NCBI RefSeq assembly: GCF_030122845.1
Contig: NZ_CP126084.1
Coordinates: forward strand, 2,356,001-2,420,000
DNA length: 64,000 nucleotides
DNA from: Paenibacillus woosongensis
GTDB taxonomy: Bacteria; Bacillota; Bacilli; Paenibacillales; Paenibacillaceae
Direction of reading: 5' to 3'
Part shown: positions 62,546 through 64,000 of the stretch, piece by piece
Layout: every line of letters starts with the position of its first letter
Position numbering within the stretch: position 1 is the stretch's first letter
The notes under the pieces: model-generated
What the model was told of the DNA's origin: nothing
Databases searched by the model: none
What the model saw: the letters and a program-made list of their open reading frames with translations, nothing else
Program-made: the position numbers and the translations under genes

Positions 62546-64000
62546 ACAAGAGAACAAAGATAAGCTCAGGGTATATGAATATGCGAAATCGCTCAATATG
62601 AGCAGTAAGGAAATTATTACAATTCTTAAGCGGTTGAACATTCCGGTCAATAACCACATGAGTGTGATGGAGAATGATGCCGTAACACGGGTAGAGCAGT
62701 TTTTCAAAGATATTAGGAGCAATGCCGCCGCCAAAAGGGAAGGTTCCGAGCCTGTGAAATCTCCTGCCAAATCGTCGGCTCCCGCTTCCGCAGGAGGAAG
62801 TCAATCGCCGAAAACCGGGACCGGCACGAACGCCGGTCAGCGTGAAGATCAAGGGCAGAGCCTTAGAACCAGCAGCAGCGGATCAAGCAACACCAAAAAT
62901 CAACAAGAAAAGCAGGTAAGTATGAATAATAGAACAAATAACGCAAATACATCCTCCCCGGGAGGAGCACAAGCAACGCAGGAAAGAAATAACCGTCCAA
63001 GCGGCGGATATCAGCAGGGGAATCGCAACAATTCCCAGGGGAACCGGAGTTCGCAGCAAGCTGGCGGACAACGTTCAAATGCCGGTTCAAGCGGCCCGCG
63101 GGCGGGACAGGGCACAGGCCATGCATCCTCCCAAGGGAACCGCAGTCAAGCTTCGGCGCCGCGCCAGGAGCATTCTAACAATGATAATGCCGGAAGAAGT
63201 CAAGATAAAGGCCGCAAAGGGAATAATAACAGACCAGGTCAAAGACGTTTTGACGATAACAGACCGGGGAATTTCAAGAACAACCGCGGCGGTAAAGGCG
63301 GCAGAGGTGGTAAAGGTGCTCCGCAGCCGCCTCGCGAGAAAATTGACAACACACCGAAGAAAATTATTGTTCGCGGCAACATGACTGTTGGGGAAGCAGC
63401 CAAGCTTCTGCACAAGGACGCTTCTGAAGTGATCAAGAAGCTCATTATGCTCGGCGTCATGGCGACGATTAACCAAGAGCTGGACATTGATACGATTCTC
63501 CTGCTCGCCGGCGACTTCGGCGTAGAGGTTGAAGTGAAAATTCCGGTTGAGGAAGATCGTTTCGAGACCGTCGAAGAGAACGATGATGAAGCGGATTTGA
63601 GAGAACGTCCTCCGGTTGTAACGATTATGGGACACGTCGACCATGGTAAGACGACGCTTCTCGACGCTATTCGTTCGACAAATGTCAGCAGCGGCGAGGC
63701 TGGCGGCATTACCCAGCATATTGGTGCTTACCAGGTAGAGATTAATAATAAAAAGATTACGTTCCTGGATACTCCGGGCCACGAAGCGTTTACGGCGATG
63801 CGTGCCCGCGGTGCCCAATTAACAGATATTACTATTATCGTCGTCGCGGCAGACGACGGCGTCATGCCGCAAACGGTAGAAGCGGTCAACCACGCCAAAG
63901 CTGCTGGCCTGCCGATCATCGTGGCTGTCAACAAGATCGACAAGCCGACGGCCAATCCAGATAAAGTGAAGCAGGAATTGACGGAGTATGGTCTCGTTCC
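62538..64000 (+). CDS. infB: Translation initiation factor IF-2, N-terminal part (3' end outside window)
   Basis: At least 487 codons from TTG 62538, 7 nt behind GGAGGTG (62524-62530); the frame runs off the window. IF-2 is a GTPase that places fMet-tRNA on the 30S subunit. The IF2_N helical domain is first ([20 protein letters not shown]). A ~230-residue low-complexity region rich in Gly, Asn, Arg, Gln and Ser follows. A second IF2_N-like domain ([20 protein letters not shown]) precedes the G domain: [19 protein letters not shown] (G1), [12 protein letters not shown] (G2), DTPGHEAF (G3) and NKID (G4). Confidence 0.97.
   Translation, partial: MSKQENKDKLRVYEYAKSLNMSSKEIITILKRLNIPVNNHMSVMENDAVTRVEQFFKDIRSNAAAKREGSEPVKSPAKSSAPASAGGSQSPKTGTGTNAGQREDQGQSLRTSSSGSSNTKNQQEKQVSMNNRTNNANTSSPGGAQATQERNNRPSGGYQQGNRNNSQGNRSSQQAGGQRSNAGSSGPRAGQGTGHASSQGNRSQASAPRQEHSNNDNAGRSQDKGRKGNNNRPGQRRFDDNRPGNFKNNRGGKGGRGGKGAPQPPREKIDNTPKKIIVRGNMTVGEAAKLLHKDASEVIKKLIMLGVMATINQELDIDTILLLAGDFGVEVEVKIPVEEDRFETVEENDDEADLRERPPVVTIMGHVDHGKTTLLDAIRSTNVSSGEAGGITQHIGAYQVEINNKKITFLDTPGHEAFTAMRARGAQLTDITIIVVAADDGVMPQTVEAVNHAKAAGLPIIVAVNKIDKPTANPDKVKQELTEYGLV

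Overview
The window is about 64 kb of Firmicutes core chromosome. Gene order, coding almost entirely on the + strand, AGGAGG-type Shine-Dalgarno (SD) sites, frequent TTG/GTG starts and roughly balanced base composition point to the order Bacillales. The closest fit is Paenibacillus or a near relative: the order matches Bacillus subtilis from rnhB to infB, but several positions differ from Bacillus. There is no xerC/codV or codY, EF-Ts is short, ProRS is of the archaeal/eukaryotic-like type, and a FapA-family gene follows sigD. The genus is an inference from synteny and protein features, not a database result.

Layout. 1-3264: 3' end of rnhB, then a FliK-like gene, a stand-alone FlhB C-domain gene and yraN. 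3444-5048 (minus): comM, the only reverse-strand gene, with its own promoter and a folded leader. 5565-14609: sucC-sucD, then dprA, topA, trmFO, hslV, hslU. 15010-43574: the large fla/che operon (flgB flgC fliE fliF fliG fliH fliI fliJ ylxF fliK flgD, a small operon gene, flgG-type hook gene, swrD fliL fliM fliY cheY fliO fliP fliQ fliR flhB flhA flhF flhG cheB cheA cheW cheC cheD, an unknown membrane gene, sigD). It builds the flagellar basal body, export gate, hook and switch, adds the CheA/W/Y/B/C/D chemotaxis circuit, and ends with the sigma factor for late flagellar genes. 43622-46731: a fapA-like gene and three poorly characterised genes, two membrane-anchored. 46931-60095: rpsB, tsf, pyrH, frr, uppS, cdsA, dxr, rseP, proS, polC (translation, UMP kinase, isoprenoid and lipid precursors, site-2 protease, replicative polymerase). 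60276-64000: rimP, nusA, rnpM, ylxQ and the 5' part of infB, behind a strong promoter and a terminator-like leader hairpin.

I found no rRNA, tRNA, CRISPR array, insertion sequence, prophage or toxin-antitoxin module. I do not see a new multi-gene system. The points most worth following are the HslV N-terminus, the terminator between hslV and hslU, the folded leaders of comM and rimP, the FliK-like/FlhB-C gene pair outside the flagellar operon, and the uncharacterised genes flanking sigD. Several start codons were moved from the longest open frame to the one best placed behind a Shine-Dalgarno site; each entry says so.
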